Below are positions 1 to 14,800 of a stretch of 64,000 nt of DNA, one piece after another. The position numbers and the translations under genes were made by a program. Position 1 is the stretch's first letter, and every line of letters starts with the position of its first letter. The stretch spans positions 86,323,936-86,387,935 of the forward strand of contig OZ023274.1 in NCBI GenBank assembly GCA_964007475.1. Direction: 5' to 3'. The stretch comes from Hybos culiciformis (lineage: Eukaryota > Arthropoda > Insecta > Diptera > Hybotidae). Below the pieces are notes generated by a model. That model was not told the origin of the DNA. It did no database searches and saw only the letters and a list, made by a program, of their open reading frames with translations.

Positions 1-709
1 TTTTTTTTTCATCATAGTACTTGTAGGTATTATTAAAACTATAAAACATTTTTTTATTGATTTACCATTACCATTTAAGTGGTAAAGGTCGAGTAATTTA
101 GACACTTTTCATCATTATGGGAATCATCAATTACAGGGAATTTATTACAAAAAAAATAAAAAAAACAAAACTTAATTTATTCGACTGAAATACTTATGTT
201 TTAAATGTTTTTCACTTTAATCATAATTCGGACTTTGTTATTCTATCTAAAAAAAAAAATATAAAAAAAATATAAAATTATTCTTATTTAAAAAAAAAAA
301 AAATCACAAGCTTTTTGGAAAACCACAAATTATATTTTTTTATAAATTGTTTTTATAGTAGTAGGTATAGTACAAAAATTATATTTTGATCTTCTATTCA
401 AAAAATTTTTTGCGGGAATATGGAATTACCCATAATAAAATCTGACTAAACGTAAATAAATTAAAGTATTTTTGAATATCATATCATACATATCTACAAT
501 ACATAATTAGGTAATCTGAATTTTATTAATCTGACCATAACGTATTCAAATTCAAAATAAAAGATAATATGATTAAAATAAAATTGTGATAAAGACTTTT
601 AAGGAGAAACACACAAAATATCGTGTCTTATTTGAGGATACGTTTTGTGAAAACAGATCTATCAATGAATTTAGAATCAATGAATTTAGAATGATATATG
701 TATACAGAA

Positions 710-757
<48 letters not shown>

Positions 758-1146
758 ATACGTATATACCTCAAAAACTTTCAGCATTTTATTATTTGGG
801 GGAGAGCGAGTTTGCAAGGATGAGTCGTTATTTTTCATGGTATATTTTAACCGTTTTTCATCAGTTTCAATAAATATAATCCTTTCTCCAAAACCCTTTT
901 AGTTTTCTTTAAATAATTTCGTATTCCTATTTTAATGTGTTTTCCTCTCCAAAAACTAAACCCTTATCATCAAGCCTTTACAGTCGACGAATGTTGTGAA
1001 TATACATATACATAATATTACGAATAGAACCAAAAATGTAATAGGATCGAAAAATAAATAGAGATGCGCAAATCGAATTCATATTATTTTAATTTTATAC
1101 ATATACTTACCAAATAATTTGATGAAATATTCAATATTTGATTATT
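1..1146. other. Non-coding AT-rich sequence
   Basis: No exon with both coding character and splice sites was found on either strand. The stretch is dominated by A/T homopolymers. It contains a short direct duplication near 665-692 (ATCAATGAATTTAGA twice) and a (TA)n microsatellite. Distal regulatory sequence of the aquaporin gene could lie here but nothing specific is visible. Confidence 0.6.
712..752. repeat. (TA)n microsatellite
   Basis: An uninterrupted run of about 20 TA dinucleotides, flanked on both sides by GAATGATA, so the surrounding word also appears duplicated. Confidence 0.95.
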
Positions 1147-1154
1147 ATTTAGAT

Positions 1155-1841
1155 CAGTGATTCTTAACAAGTGGTCCGCGGACCCCTGAGAGTCCGTAGG
1201 AAGTTTACCAGGGCGGCGCCAAATTATGTTAAATGTACCCTAGAAAAATATTTGTTTTATTGTTTCTTGAAATCCTTTGGGCTACTTAGAAAAAGAACTT
1301 TATACTACATCACAAAACTCTGAATTCAACATCCATACAACAATTATAAAAATACTAATTTATTATCATTTGAAGAAGATACATTACTAGAATTAATAAA
1401 TAATTATAATCAGAAATCTATTTTCAAAACTAAAAATGTGTTATTTGGGTATATATTCGTGGAGAATATTCTATCCTATTTTCTGCAGCAATGTAAATTT
1501 TCTTCCCTTCGCTTCTCAACAATATAGAACGGATAGCATTACAAACAAAAGAATCTAGAATTTACAAATTAGTTGAATATATTCAACAACGGAAATCTCA
1601 TTGAATTATTTGGAATATTTTATTTATCTAATTTTTTTATTACTTACAAATTTTTTTTTATTTTTCTTTAATTGTAAATAAATAAATTTTTAATTATAAG
1701 TTTAAATATTATTATTAAAAGATTTTTTTTAATATATAAAAGGTATTTTAACTAATATTAATTATTATTAAAATAGGGGGGCCTCGAAAAAATTTTAAGA
1801 AAATGGGTGGTCCGTGAGAATAAAAAGGCTAAGAACCAATG
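1155..1841. mobile_element. hAT-type non-autonomous DNA transposon
   Basis: The left end reads CAGTGATTCTTAAC and the right end, reverse complemented, reads CATTGGTTCTTAGC. These are imperfect terminal inverted repeats of the CAGTGGTTCTTAACC type common in hAT superfamily elements. The 8-bp word ATTTAGAT occurs immediately outside both ends (1147-1154 and 1842-1849), the expected hAT target-site duplication. The termini also carry the G/C-rich words GTGGTCCGCGGACCCC and GGTGGTCCGTGAGAA. The interior (about 690 bp) has no transposase reading frame, so this is a MITE-like or internally deleted copy. The intact duplication means the boundaries are reliable; the family name is inferred from termini only. 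Confidence 0.85.
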
Positions 1842-1849
1842 ATTTAGAT

Positions 1850-4800
1850 TAATTTTGAATAAAAAATCCAATTTAGATCAAATTATGGAGGTACTGAATC
1901 ATTTTAAAAATTTGTAATAATAGGTATGTCGTATCGTATTTAGTATTATGAAATGTTGAGTCCTTAACGAAAAGAGATTATGTGCAGACAAGCAACAATA
2001 ATCCAAATTTTTGTTGGAGAGAATTATTGGATAAATGTGTCAGCGCATATAAATTGTGTTTATAAACACAAAATTTCTAAGAATAAATTTGAAAGAGCGT
2101 TTTTTTTTTTTAAATTCAAATTTTATATTGTGATATAATTTTAAATTTTCTATTTTTGTTTCATATAGACTATAGTCGAATGATTAAAATATTACATTTT
2201 CACATCTATGATAACAAAGACAATTATAAAAATTCAATTGGGGCTAATAAACTTACGTGATTTAAATTAAAAATTTAATTTTTTTAATTTCTAGATAAAG
2301 TGTAGAAAAATTTTTTTTTATTGAAAATTCAATTTCGTATATTAATATTATTATTAATTTTTGTTAACATGATTACGTAAAATGTTGATTATTTTTTAGT
2401 GTTTGATTTCTTTAAAGTTGAAAGTTTAAAAATTTATTTTAAATTTTTTTTTCTTTTGTTTAAATAAATTATCTTCAGTAAGATGCTTTTGCAATAACAA
2501 ATAGTTGAAAAGATATTCCGGAAATTTTATTGAATTCATTGTGTTTAAAAGATAGGTATACGTTTAAAAAGTAAGAGTAAATTCTGTGCATATATAAATT
2601 TTTAAAGATTAACCAATCTTAAATAACATTTTTAACTTTTATAATACACTATATTAACTGTCAACTGAAATGTCATTTATTTACAATACAAAGAATTCAA
2701 ATTCAAAGATTAATAATTTTTTTAATTTTTATCTGTTAACACCTTAAAAACTAAACTAAATCATAAAAATTTAAAAATAAAAAAACTAATTTTTAAATAC
2801 ATCGCATTTAATCGCATAATAATTTTACCTTTCTTCGAAACTGAAACTGTACACAGAAACTTTTACTCACTAAATGAGCGAGCATAAGAATTATGATTTT
2901 TATAAGAAATCGTTGGATTATTTTAGTCAGTTGCCTTTGAATAAAGTTCGCGAAACGTATAAATTTTAAATTTGGCTCCTCATATTATCAAATAATATTG
3001 ATTTTAATATTATTTATATACATATTTATAATTACTTTACAATTATAATATAAAATACGAATTATATTCTAGAAGACATTTTTATTTAAGTAAGTAAAAA
3101 AGGGAAACAAAGTTCAAAATTGTAATTCATTAAAATTTAAAAATAAAATTATTTTTTCATTTATAAATTCTTATCTACTAAAAAATAATACATTTAATTT
3201 TTTCGAATTAATAAAGGAAAGTGAAATTAATAATATAATAATATAATGTAGTATAAATTCAATATAAAAAAATATCGATAAAAATAAATTGTGAACTTAG
3301 AGACTTAAAAATTTGTTAAATAAATTTTTTTTTTGTTTTTTTATAAACATAACAAACATACTAACTTAATTCTATACTTTGTTTTCTTAATATAGAAAAA
3401 AAAAAAGGTAGATAAACTTTGGTAAAACAATAAAGTGAAATATAAAATTATTAAACTACAAATTTTTAGGTTTTTTTTTTTCATTAATAAATAACTTGGA
3501 TCAAATTTAAAAATATTAAAATAAAATTATAGTAAACTGTGTAACTGTTAAATTTTATTTCGATATTATGATTAAACTATCTTTGTTCAGGCATGTTAAC
3601 TAGATACATATATCTAAAACTTACAATATTCTGGATTCGGTATATTTTCGTAGTTATAAGTTGGTTATTTTCAAGAAAAATTATTTAATTTAATAGTAAA
3701 CTTAATATAAGATGAACTTTCATTGATAAATTGTATATAATCGTCATTAAAAAATAATTTTTCTTACATTTTTTTTTGTTTGTAATTTTCCGAATGAATA
3801 TATTTAATATGTTAGGCATTTTTAATGTTTTATAAAGTTTCATGGAAATTTACAAATAATATTCTTCTTCACTCAATGTAAATTAATGGAAAATACCGAA
3901 ATATTGGTTTGAAAAATGATAAATTAAACTGAATAAACAAATTAATGCGCGTTTTTTTTTCTTCATGACATTATATTTTCTACTTTTCATTGCAAAAGGG
4001 AATTATAGAAAAAAAAATAGGAGAATTTTGTTTATTTGCCAAAATTAGTAATTATAGACTTTATGTTCTCATATTTACACATAAATAATATCTTTATAAG
4101 TAGGAAGTAGGTATGAAATTTGTATATGATTACAAGAAAAATAAAAGTTAATCATAAAACATAAAAAATTTGGAACACACCTTTTATCTGATAAAAAAAA
4201 ATATATACGTGCACATAATTTGACTAAGAAATTTTATTTTTGGTGATATTATTCTAGACTATTTTAAAAAATCTCTCTGTGATCTGTACAAAATGTATAA
4301 ATATTATGTTCTTAAGGAATATTTTTATGAAAAATTAATTTTAAGGATTTTGCAAATGCATTCCAAAAAAGTTGCGTATTTTCAAATCGAAGTCTTAACA
4401 CTTCATATGTTCATATGTCACTAGAATTTTGCTAAAAATATTTTATTCTGCTTATTTTTAGTGACATATACATATATATATATAATATATATAATATATA
4501 TATAATAATATATATATACATATATATATAAATATAATAAAGCAATTCAATTTTCTATTTATAGATTCTTTTCGTATTGCATGTTTAACATTTATAAACC
4601 TTGAAAGACATATTAATATATATTTTTTATGCTACCGAATATAGTTTTCTTTTTTAACATATTTTTGAAGAATTTTTCATTAACATAGAAGTTAGCATAA
4701 TTATAAGGGCTATTTAATTGTGACCTTCAAGTGACCTTAAGTTAATATAAAAGATAAACACTCCAATTTTTTTTTATACTTATTTTTTATTTATTTTTGT

Positions 4801-7800
4801 TTTGTAGGGCAGATTTCCTCTTAAAATAAAAAAAAAAACTCGATCTATTTTGTATTTGTTTTTCAATATTTATATAAGCATAATGAATAATTCAATAATT
4901 TAATGAAACTATAATATACAAATTAAACCATTTTTATAGGTTCACTTTGCATTAAATTAATTTAAATGTCATCGTTATTTCTGTTTTTATTTTTTTGCAT
5001 AACTAGTTTTTAAACCATAATAATAATTTTAATGAAAGCAATCATTAAAGGTAACTAAAACATTTTTTTTTTAAACTCTTTCTGTGGTTTAGAAAAACCC
5101 CCAGTCCAAAAGAAATTTATTATTATTATATACATATATATAATTTAATTTTAATAAAATTAAAAGAAACATATAAGAAGTATTATTATTGTTCTACCTA
5201 CTTTTTTTTATAAAATTTATTGAAAAAAAAATTAATAAAAATAAAAACAATTTTGAAAAAATCATTTCATTTTATCATGACACAAAATAATTTTCTCTAA
5301 AAATATTAAAAATAGAACAAAAATATTTTAAGGTTTCCAGCTCCTACAATATAATATAAAAAAAATTTAATTTTAAATTGATTTGTTCGAACAAACTTAT
5401 TTACCAGAATCATATACATATTATACATTATTAATTTTTTGTCCATTTCTTAAACTCTAAGATGAAATATAATTTATGTCTGATAATGATGGCAATTTAA
5501 GTTTTTATTTTTTATTTTTTGGTTTATAATTTTTGGACTTTTGAATTTTTAAGTTGAATTAAATAAATTCTATAAATAATAATGATGATAATGACTTTTA
5601 ATATATAAGTTTGAAATTTGTCAAAAAGTTCCTTACGTTGTTCTGGCATATTAGTATTACCAGCCAGTTAGTATATAGTAGATATGATTTTATGTTTAAG
5701 AATTTTTATTATTTTATCTAATTTTTTAATCCAAACTTTACTGTTTTTAAAACACGATGTTGTATGTTAAAAACAATATGTGAATCTTGGTTGCTACTGT
5801 GAGGTTCAATTAAATATTAAAGGACAATACTTAGTACATTATGTTTAATATTAAAATAACAATATGTGAGAAATTTTATATTTTTTAAAAACAGATATAC
5901 ATTGAATTGTTTTAACCATTCAAAAAATAAATACTTAATTTTTTAAAAAATAAAAATAATATTGAATTTTTTCAATATTAATATTATTTTTTAAAAAGTT
6001 TTTCAGCAATGCATCTCTAGACACAACTATCATGCGTACATATCTACATAATAATATAAAAGATGATTGAAAATTTATTTTAAATTTTCTTTTTATATAC
6101 ATGTAAACATTTTTTTACGTCTGTATTTATGACAGATAGTTGTTCTTTAATAAAGAAACATACTTAAAACAAAGTATCGAAAGTATAAGAAAATATTTGC
6201 TTATTTGTTTTTTTTATACGTTGATATTTGATAATAATATTAATAATCACAAACAAGTTAATAACCCTTAATTTTAATGTTTCTGCTAAACATACATTCA
6301 TTTCACTTTTTGATAAATATACGACATAGGTGTCACAAGATTTATTTTTTAATCTGTTATATAAATTAAAAATAAAAAAAATTCTATCTAGGCCATTATC
6401 TTCGTCAGTAGAATATTTTTGATTGTGTAATTTATTTATTTTTTATCATCAAAGTTTTTATTCTGATAACCTTTACTTATTATTATACATACATAATACC
6501 TACTAACTAAACATATAATATTATTTTTAGCAAATGAAATTATAGTATATAGATATTTATTTAGTAAATGAGAATTAAGAGAATTTGTTTTTTTGCAAAT
6601 TTAACTGCAATTATAATATTTTATAATTATATATTTATAAACATAATATACATAAACACATGTATTTAATTTTATGATATTTGCACTTCAAATTAAAGGT
6701 TTCGAAACTGACTACGGCAGAATTATGTGAATTATGATTTGACGAGACAACTACGGGAACCTGTTTTTTTTTTATTCAAAATAATCAAAATATTGAAATG
6801 AATGAGGTAGTTTGTATTTTTTTATTAAGAAATTTTCAAGAAAGGAAACACAGTTGTAACTGTATCATTTATTTCGCCTAATTTCCTATTATTTGCAGCA
6901 CAAAAACATCCTTGAAAATTGATGAAACTAGATTGCCTTTGTAAATAAATTTGCCTTGGTATTAGCCAAATTCTGAAGAGAATCTAGTTTTGATTACGTG
7001 ATTGACTTTATATTGGTCTATTATTTCTAAGTCTTTAGTTTAAAAACTACCTAAAAATCGTAACATATACAGATACACTCTAAATTTTCTTAATTATTCT
7101 AATCATATTTTACATTTTTTACGATACTCTCGAATATCTAATCATATCCTTACATTTTTTACGATACTCTCCAATATATATTGTTATAATAAGAACTTCT
7201 GCTAATATTTGTTTACTCGACCTTGAGTAATTTATGTATTTTTTAGTTAATGTGTAAACATAAATAGTTCAGGCAATAGGCAATTTTGTTATTTTTTATG
7301 TTTCACAAACAAAGTAAATAGATTTTCTATTAAAAAATGCAAAAAAAAAAGTAAAACATATTAATATTGTAAATATTTGTACAATTTACAAATAGGAAAA
7401 ATAATTATCTTCTTCAACAGTACTGTACATATACATAAAACTATAGTTGAAATAAACTTTTGTATATAATATTAGGACATTGTATATTATAAGTTCATTC
7501 AAATATATAATGCTGCGACCGTTTAAAATTGAACATACTTTTTTTACGGAAATTTAATTTGTTATTTTTTCCTTTTTTACGTCAAATTTGAAGAGTATGT
7601 GTATTCTGGTACTTACTGAAATATAGTTTTGATATCGATACCTTTCTGTAAAAAGAATAAAATTTCATTAATTTAGATTCTATAGTCTATAGTGAGTCTT
7701 ATTTTCTAGAAAGTACTATTAATTTTTTAATTTATGAATAATATTAAAAAGTTATTAAATAAATTTAAAAGTATATGCAAATAAAAGTTGTTAAAGTAAT

Positions 7801-8820
7801 CAAACTTATTTGCAGCATTTTTTTTTTTAAATATTGTAATCGTTAGTTGATACCTATATTTCTAATTGTATATATTTATATATAATTAATTATTTGTAAT
7901 ATTTTTAACAATTTAACTTTATATTTATTTAATAAAAAATTAAAATAAATAATAATCAGTTAATAATTTTGTTTAATATCATGAATAGTAAGACTAAAAG
8001 TAATAAAAATAAAAAATAAATAAAATAATAAATGCAATCTCTAATATTATCATAAATATTTTTACAATTAATCTCTATTCTAGTATTCTAGTAGTAGTAT
8101 AGAATCAGGGAAGTGATGAGAAAATTGGTTGAGAAAAATATTTTAAAATTTTTATTCTGAGTAGTAAATGCAACTTCTGAAATAAGTAAATAATACTTTT
8201 CATTGCCTTACATTTAGTTAAAAATAATAATATTTTTGTTTTATTTTCCAATTGAAGCAAGTTTTATATTTTCATGAACAAATTATGGACAAATAGTTTA
8301 TTAATTAATAGACGTTTGTTGAATAGACGATGGCTCTTCTACTAAAATTATTGAATGCAATTAATTGAATTTATAAAGAATTAATAAAGTTTCACGACAT
8401 ATGAATTATTAATAATAAGTAGGAGAGAGAATTACTTAAAACTGGAGACTTTAATCAATTTTTTATTAAAATGTCTGCTGTATTGTATCATTAAAAATTC
8501 ACAATTTTAAAAAGAAAATAAGAAAAAAAAAAATAATTATAACCATGTTTTAATGATTGTAGTAATTAATTTTTATTATAATTTAGTTCAGTATTTTATT
8601 ATCATATCTTATTAATTTCTTACTTTTAAGTTTTAATTTACCTTTTTGATGATATTTCAAACATCTCATAAACGTAATGCTACGATAAAACTAACATTTT
8701 ATTAGTTAATAAACCTTACTTAAGTTCTCAAGATTTATTTTTTTTTTTTTTGCTGTGCTAGCTAAATAATTTATTTTCAGTTTAAATGAAATTAACTATA
8801 CTCATTTTTTTTTGTTTCAG
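1850..8820. other. Long non-coding region upstream of the aquaporin
   Basis: About 7 kb of AT-rich sequence without a recognisable exon. The first coding exon of the aquaporin directly follows a strong acceptor (polypyrimidine then TTTCAG ending at 8820), so at least one upstream exon, probably 5' UTR, must lie here or before the window. It could not be located. (TA)n-rich runs occur near 4465-4530 and a tandem duplication at 7100-7178. Confidence 0.55.
7100..7178. repeat. Tandem duplication, about 39-bp unit
   Basis: Two adjacent copies of a unit beginning TAATCATAT and containing TACATTTTTTACGATACTCT. They differ by a few substitutions and a one-base length change. Confidence 0.8.
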
Positions 8821-8874
8821 GTATGAAATCTTCCACGTTTGATATTATATCACGCTTTTTAGCAGAATTTATAG
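8821..8874 (+). CDS. Aquaporin exon 1 (N-terminus)
   Basis: Acceptor TTTGTTTCAG ends at 8820 and donor GTAGGT follows. Coding starts at ATG 8823 and encodes MKSSTFDIISRFLAEFI plus the first base of Gly18. The RFLAEFIGT segment begins transmembrane helix 1, as in most aquaporins. The cytosolic tail before it is short (about 9 residues), so an additional upstream coding exon cannot be excluded. Confidence 0.8.
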
Positions 8875-11800
8875 GTAGGTTAAATCATTTTTATATATAA
8901 GATATTGTACATATATAAGTTATCAGTTACATAATTTTTTTTATTATCAATACTTTATAAAAAAAATTGAATTTGACAATAAACATTTAAACTTGAACTC
9001 TAGTTTATGTAGCCGTAGACATAAGGAAATAATTTGTTTTGAAAATGTCGTGTAAATTAAAAAAAAATGTCAATTAATTACATTTCTTTGTGGTGAATTA
9101 ATTACAAATTTAGGCAAAAAACTAGGTTCAGAGCATGGAAGAAGAATGAATAACTTAGAATTTATTGATATGGGACCAAGGATTCAGACTAAGATCTGAA
9201 TTTCAAAGAAAATTGTTATATCTTTATAGGACTAAATGATATTCATATAATATTTTCAGTTCCTGATTGGTACAAAGTAATCCAAACATTAAAGTATCTT
9301 AAATCGAAATGCTGAAAACATGTCCCATACGGTCAAATCATAATTATATATTTTTTTGACTATTTTTGTTTTGTAGCCACAAAAATTCTTGAATCTTTCA
9401 ATCTTTTTTAATATAATTTTCTTAAAATATGTTTTATCATCTATTATAGGTACTGCTTTGTTAGTTTTTCTCGGTTGTATGGGATGTGTTCCTTTTAATT
9501 ATGGAAATGTCGGACATTTAGTGGCCGTTCTCGTAAGTAATAATATCTTAAGATTAAATATAGGCGCATACATAATTATCTTGTCAACATTATTTCTTCC
9601 TGAATTGAACCACCAAAATAATCGTGTATCAATTCATATAAAATGCGTCTTAATAAATTTGAGTCGTAAATATAATTAAAAAATTTTTGTTATTAATTTT
9701 TATTTACTTTTTTTTTATAGAATTTCGGTCTAACAGTTATGTTTATAGTTCAAATTTTCGGATGTGTTTCAGGCTCACATATAAACCCTGCAGGTACAAA
9801 CATACATTGTATAGAATAATGCTTTTATTAAATAATAATGAATTATTTTATATTTTAGTTACTGCAGCAGCCTTTATTTATGTAAGTTCATATTATTAAT
9901 TTATTTTAAATTTTTTGGTTAAATGGCAGTCCATAACACATTGTACCTACATAGGCTTTTGATTTGATATTTTTGGTTTACGATATGTGAGAATTACAGA
10001 AAACTTCTAAGAAATGCATAATGGGAAATATTTATGCAATTTAAAACCTACATTAATTCAAATAATTTGCTATATTTCGTATTAGATCTCTTCAAACTGA
10101 TAATTCACTCTTACTTCAAGTTTTCATGTTTATTTATTTATTTAGAAATTAATAGTTATAAATAATTATTTACGCAGAAAACCGTGAGTCTGTGAATGGA
10201 ATAATTACCCACAAAGTAAACGAATATCCAATACCATAAATATTTTTTTTGAGCTTAGAAATTAATTGCTTACTTATAATCTGAAATCAAAAATAAAAGA
10301 GGTTTTAAGCCGGTTGTCAGTCATTTTTTAGACCAGTGTTTTTTAATGCGAACATTAAAAAAATATATTATGTATTTATCAATTTTATCAGTTTATTTTT
10401 GATTATACACACAAGTTTTAGATAAGACCATAAAATCCGAATAAAAATCATGTGATGCAAATAAATTATTATTATCATTCAATCTGTATGAACAGTTAGT
10501 TATCTTTTCTGATTATAGGCTTAAGCTTGAAATACATATTTCATTTTATTTCGTTCATACATACATATTATGTTTCTATGAATAAGGTCAAAATTATCGA
10601 AGATAATAATTTGTTTTCAATTTGTAATATATATAAAACAAATTCTTGTCGTTTAAAAAAATAAATTTTTAATTTTGTTTTGTATATTAAGTCGGCGATT
10701 TATGAAATACTCTTGATGTAAATATCTGACTTAATTGATGGCATTGTACAGAAAATATGTCCCATTTCTTAGTTCCTTTCTTGATTTTTATCACGTTTAT
10801 CCAAAAAATACTTGTGAATTTTACAATTGAATATTCGATTAATAATTAACTTAAAATGTAATATTTTTAAATAAATTTCGCATTCGGTTTTAAGAAAACA
10901 AATAAAATTTTTATTATATTTAATTAATAAAATTAAAATATATTTTTTAATTTATAGAAACTAGTTACATGGCAAATGGCACTTGTTTATTTTGTTGCAC
11001 AAATGTTGGGAGCTTTTGTAGGATATGGTCTACTGAAAGTTATAATACCTCTAGGTAATAATTATTTATCTTTAATTTGACATAATTATAATTTTTATAA
11101 ATTTCCATATTTCAGCTCATCGTGGTGAATCATTTTGTGTCACAAAACCAACTAATGGAGTTGGTGTATTTCAAGGTAAAGTACTTTGAAATAAAGTTAA
11201 TTATAATCATACTACATTATTTATCAAAACTCAAAAGTTTTTCAAACTTTATTTTATTTATCGGAAAATTTATTCGAAGAAAATATAATAAATTCAAATA
11301 TCTTTTCTGATACATGCATTCCTATTTAATATATACTTACCAAAGTGACATTAAATTTAAATTGAAATTTTTTTTTTCTAGCTCTAGCAATTGAATTTAT
11401 TATAACTGCAGTGCTTATCTTAGTGTGTTGTGGTGTATGGTAAGTGAATGCTTTAAAGGCATAATTATTATTTACTTTTTTACATTTATTTGATTAATGA
11501 AGAAGATTAATAATAAACCTGAGCGTTGATGGCGTTTTTTAAAATTAATTATTTTATTAATTAAGTATTTATTTAATTTTCTTTTTTTTTATCACTATTT
11601 TTTTACCAGAAAAATATCTTTATACAAAAATTTTATTTTTAATAAGTATAATTATGTATGCATGTATATAATGATTAGTGGCTAAGTTTTTAAGTTCAAC
11701 TCAGGAATAGATTTCTTAAATACTTGTCTGTAATAATTAATAATAAGTAATAATTTGTAATATAAATTAAATTTTCGAATATAATAAGAGTCTTTCGTTC

Positions 11801-14800
11801 ATTTTACATCAAAAGCTAAAATTGCACATGCAACTTTTCTTCTACTCAGTAAAGAGCACATACAGAATTTGATAATTCGTTTTTGAATGCTTGAGTTAAT
11901 CCAAATTATTGAAACATACCTTCTAAATCATTCCCGACTTCAGTAACATATGCGATACCATTGAAATGTGCTTCATATGCATCTTCGGAATTTAAAGAAT
12001 ATCGTCATGAGAAAAATTTGCCCCTGTTCTTTTAAAGAAACTATGCGATACTTATCACTATTCAATTTAAATCTTAATTTCATGTTTAACTAGCTGTATC
12101 CGCACACACGTTGTTGTGGAACACACGTTTTAAGTGAAATTTTTGTTGTCAGATTGATGAACAATTATAGGAGATAGTTATTTTCTAAATTTGGGAAAAT
12201 ATATAAGAAGAATTAATATTTATCATTTCTACTTATTCAACACTTAATTGCATTAAATAGAATGATATCCTTCCCTTAAACAGGTTTCCAAACCAAACCA
12301 AATTTGTGTTTTTATTCATTTCCCCTTTTTTTGAATCAAATTTCAATGAAATCGGAAGAACTTTTGCAGTTCTCCCCGGGAGGGGTTTCTGGGAGGCCAT
12401 TCAAATTTTAAAATAGCCTATAACGACCCCGAGACAAAGAGACGGTGTAAATTTCGAAACGATCGGTTGAGTGGTTCAGTTTTTAATATTTAATATTTGA
12501 TTTCTATATATTCGAAAAGGCTCCTAAAAAGAGGGGGCCAAATTTTTTGTTACGAAATTCGCGTGTTTAATCATTTTTACATACCAAATTTGAATGAAAT
12601 CGGATGAACTTTTAAAGTCCGCCCCGAGGCGAGGTCCCTGGGTAGGAGGTCAACCAATTTTTCGTTACGAAGTTTGTGTGTAATTATTTCCCCTTCTTAC
12701 GTACCAAATTTGAATCAAATCGGACGAACTTCTGAAGTCCACCATCATGGGAGGTTCCTGGGTAGGAGGTTTCTGGGTAGGAGATCCCTGGGTAGGAGGT
12801 CGCTGGGTAGGAGGTAAACAAAATTTTTGTTACGAAATTTGTGTGTAATCACATCCTCTTTTTACATACCAAATTTGAATGAAATCGGACGAACTTTTAA
12901 AGTCCGCCCCGAGGCGAGGTCTCTGGGTAGAAGGTCAAAAAATTTTTTGTTTCGAAATTTGTGTGTAATTATTTCCTCTTCTTACGTACCGAATTTGAAT
13001 CAAATCGGACGATCTTTTGAAGTCCGCCCCCATGTGAGGTCCCTGGGTAGGAGGTCGCTGCGTAGGAGGTCAACCAATTTTTTGTTACGAAATTTGTGTG
13101 TAATCAGTGCTGTTTTTACATACCAAATTTGAATCAAATCGAACGAACTTCTGAAGTCCGCCCCCATGGGAGGTCCCTGGGTAGGAGGTTCCTGGGTAGG
13201 AGATCCCTGAGTAGGAAATCCCTGGGTAGGAGGTCGCTGGGTAGGAGGTAAACAAATTTTTTGTTACGAAATTTGTGTGTAATCTTCTTTTTACATACCA
13301 AATTTGAATGAAATCGGACGAAGTTTTAAAGTCCTCCCCGAGGCGAGGTCCCTGGGTAGGAGGTCAACAAATTTTTTGTTACGAAATTTGTGTGTAATTA
13401 TTTCCCTTTCTTACGTACCAAATTTGAATCAAATCGGACGAACTTCTGAAGTCCGCCCCCATGGGAGGCCCGTGGGTAGGAGGTCCCTGGGTAGGAGGTC
13501 TCTGGGTAGGAGGTCGCTGGGTAGGAGGTTAACAAATTTGTGTGTAATCACGTTCTCTTTTTACATACCAAATTTGAATGAAATCGGACGAACTTTTAAA
13601 GTGCGCCCCCCAGGGGAGGCCTTTGGGTAGGAGGTCAACAAATTTTTTGTAACGAAATTTGTGTGAAATCAGCTCCTCTATTTACGTATCAAATTTGAAT
13701 GAAATCGGAAGAACTTTATAAGTCCGCCCCCGGGGGAGGTCCCTGGGTAGGAGGCCAATCAAATTTTAAAATAGCCTATAACGACCCCCGACCTGACACA
13801 AAGACATGGTGTAAGTTTGAAAACGATCGGTTGAGCGGTTTAGGAGCCTATTCGGAACAGACAAACATACAAACAGACAACTTCGGTTTTATATATATAT
13901 AGAAGATACGCAAAGCTAATTCAAGTTTATTATTATTTTTATTATTTTAGTACAATTTACAATTATAATTGTAAACATTTTATTTACGTAAAATTTTCAT
14001 TTCATCTAAAAACTATTATTTTATTAGGTATTTAATTAAAATAAAAAAATAATACGTATCTAACAATAAATTCGTGTTTTTATTATCTTGTTTAATTCAG
14101 GCTTTGTTCTTAAAAATTGCAATTTTTATTCAATTTTGTGAACACGGGAATCTGGTATCTTATGCTCAAACATTGCCGATTAGTGACTTGAATTAGACAG
14201 TTAATAAATTAAACGTAGTGTACACTTCACTTATATAATAAATTAAGTATGTAGCGATAATTCACATTAATTATAAATAGAGTGTTTATAACAAAAATTT
14301 AGAATCTTTCAAATTTTTTATGAAACAAAATACAACTGAGGAAAGTTCAAAATTTTGAATTTGATTAACATATACATATACTATTACATATTATATTATA
14401 CTATATTATATTGTATAAAATTTTTGTCAAAATTAAATTAAAATGATAATAATGAACAAATATATTAATTTTTAGGGATCCAAGAAATAAAAATTTCCAT
14501 GACTCTGTAACCATTAGGTTCGGTCTCACAATTACAGCTCTTGCATGTGCTGGTGTAAGTATATAAATATTTATATAAATTTTTACTAAATAAACTTAAA
14601 TTTAGAGCCACTAACTATCTTAAGTCTAAACTTAAATTTGAAAAAATCTTTTAGGTACATTATACCGAAATACTGCCGGATGATTAAAATAAATCGCATA
14701 CGTTAAATTTATAAAATAAATGGTGAAAAAATTCTTTTACTAATTTATAATACGGTACGACCTAATCAGATTGAATTAACCTGCTATAGAATACATTTTT

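Noticed and set aside
9389..9899. Two separate small plus-strand frames
   Set aside because: They are aquaporin exons 2, 3 and 4 read through introns. The spliced model explains them.
12827..13630. Plus-strand frames with repeated LGRRS
   Set aside because: They result from the 15-bp and roughly 120-bp tandem repeats. They lie inside an aquaporin intron, and the frame is interrupted between units.
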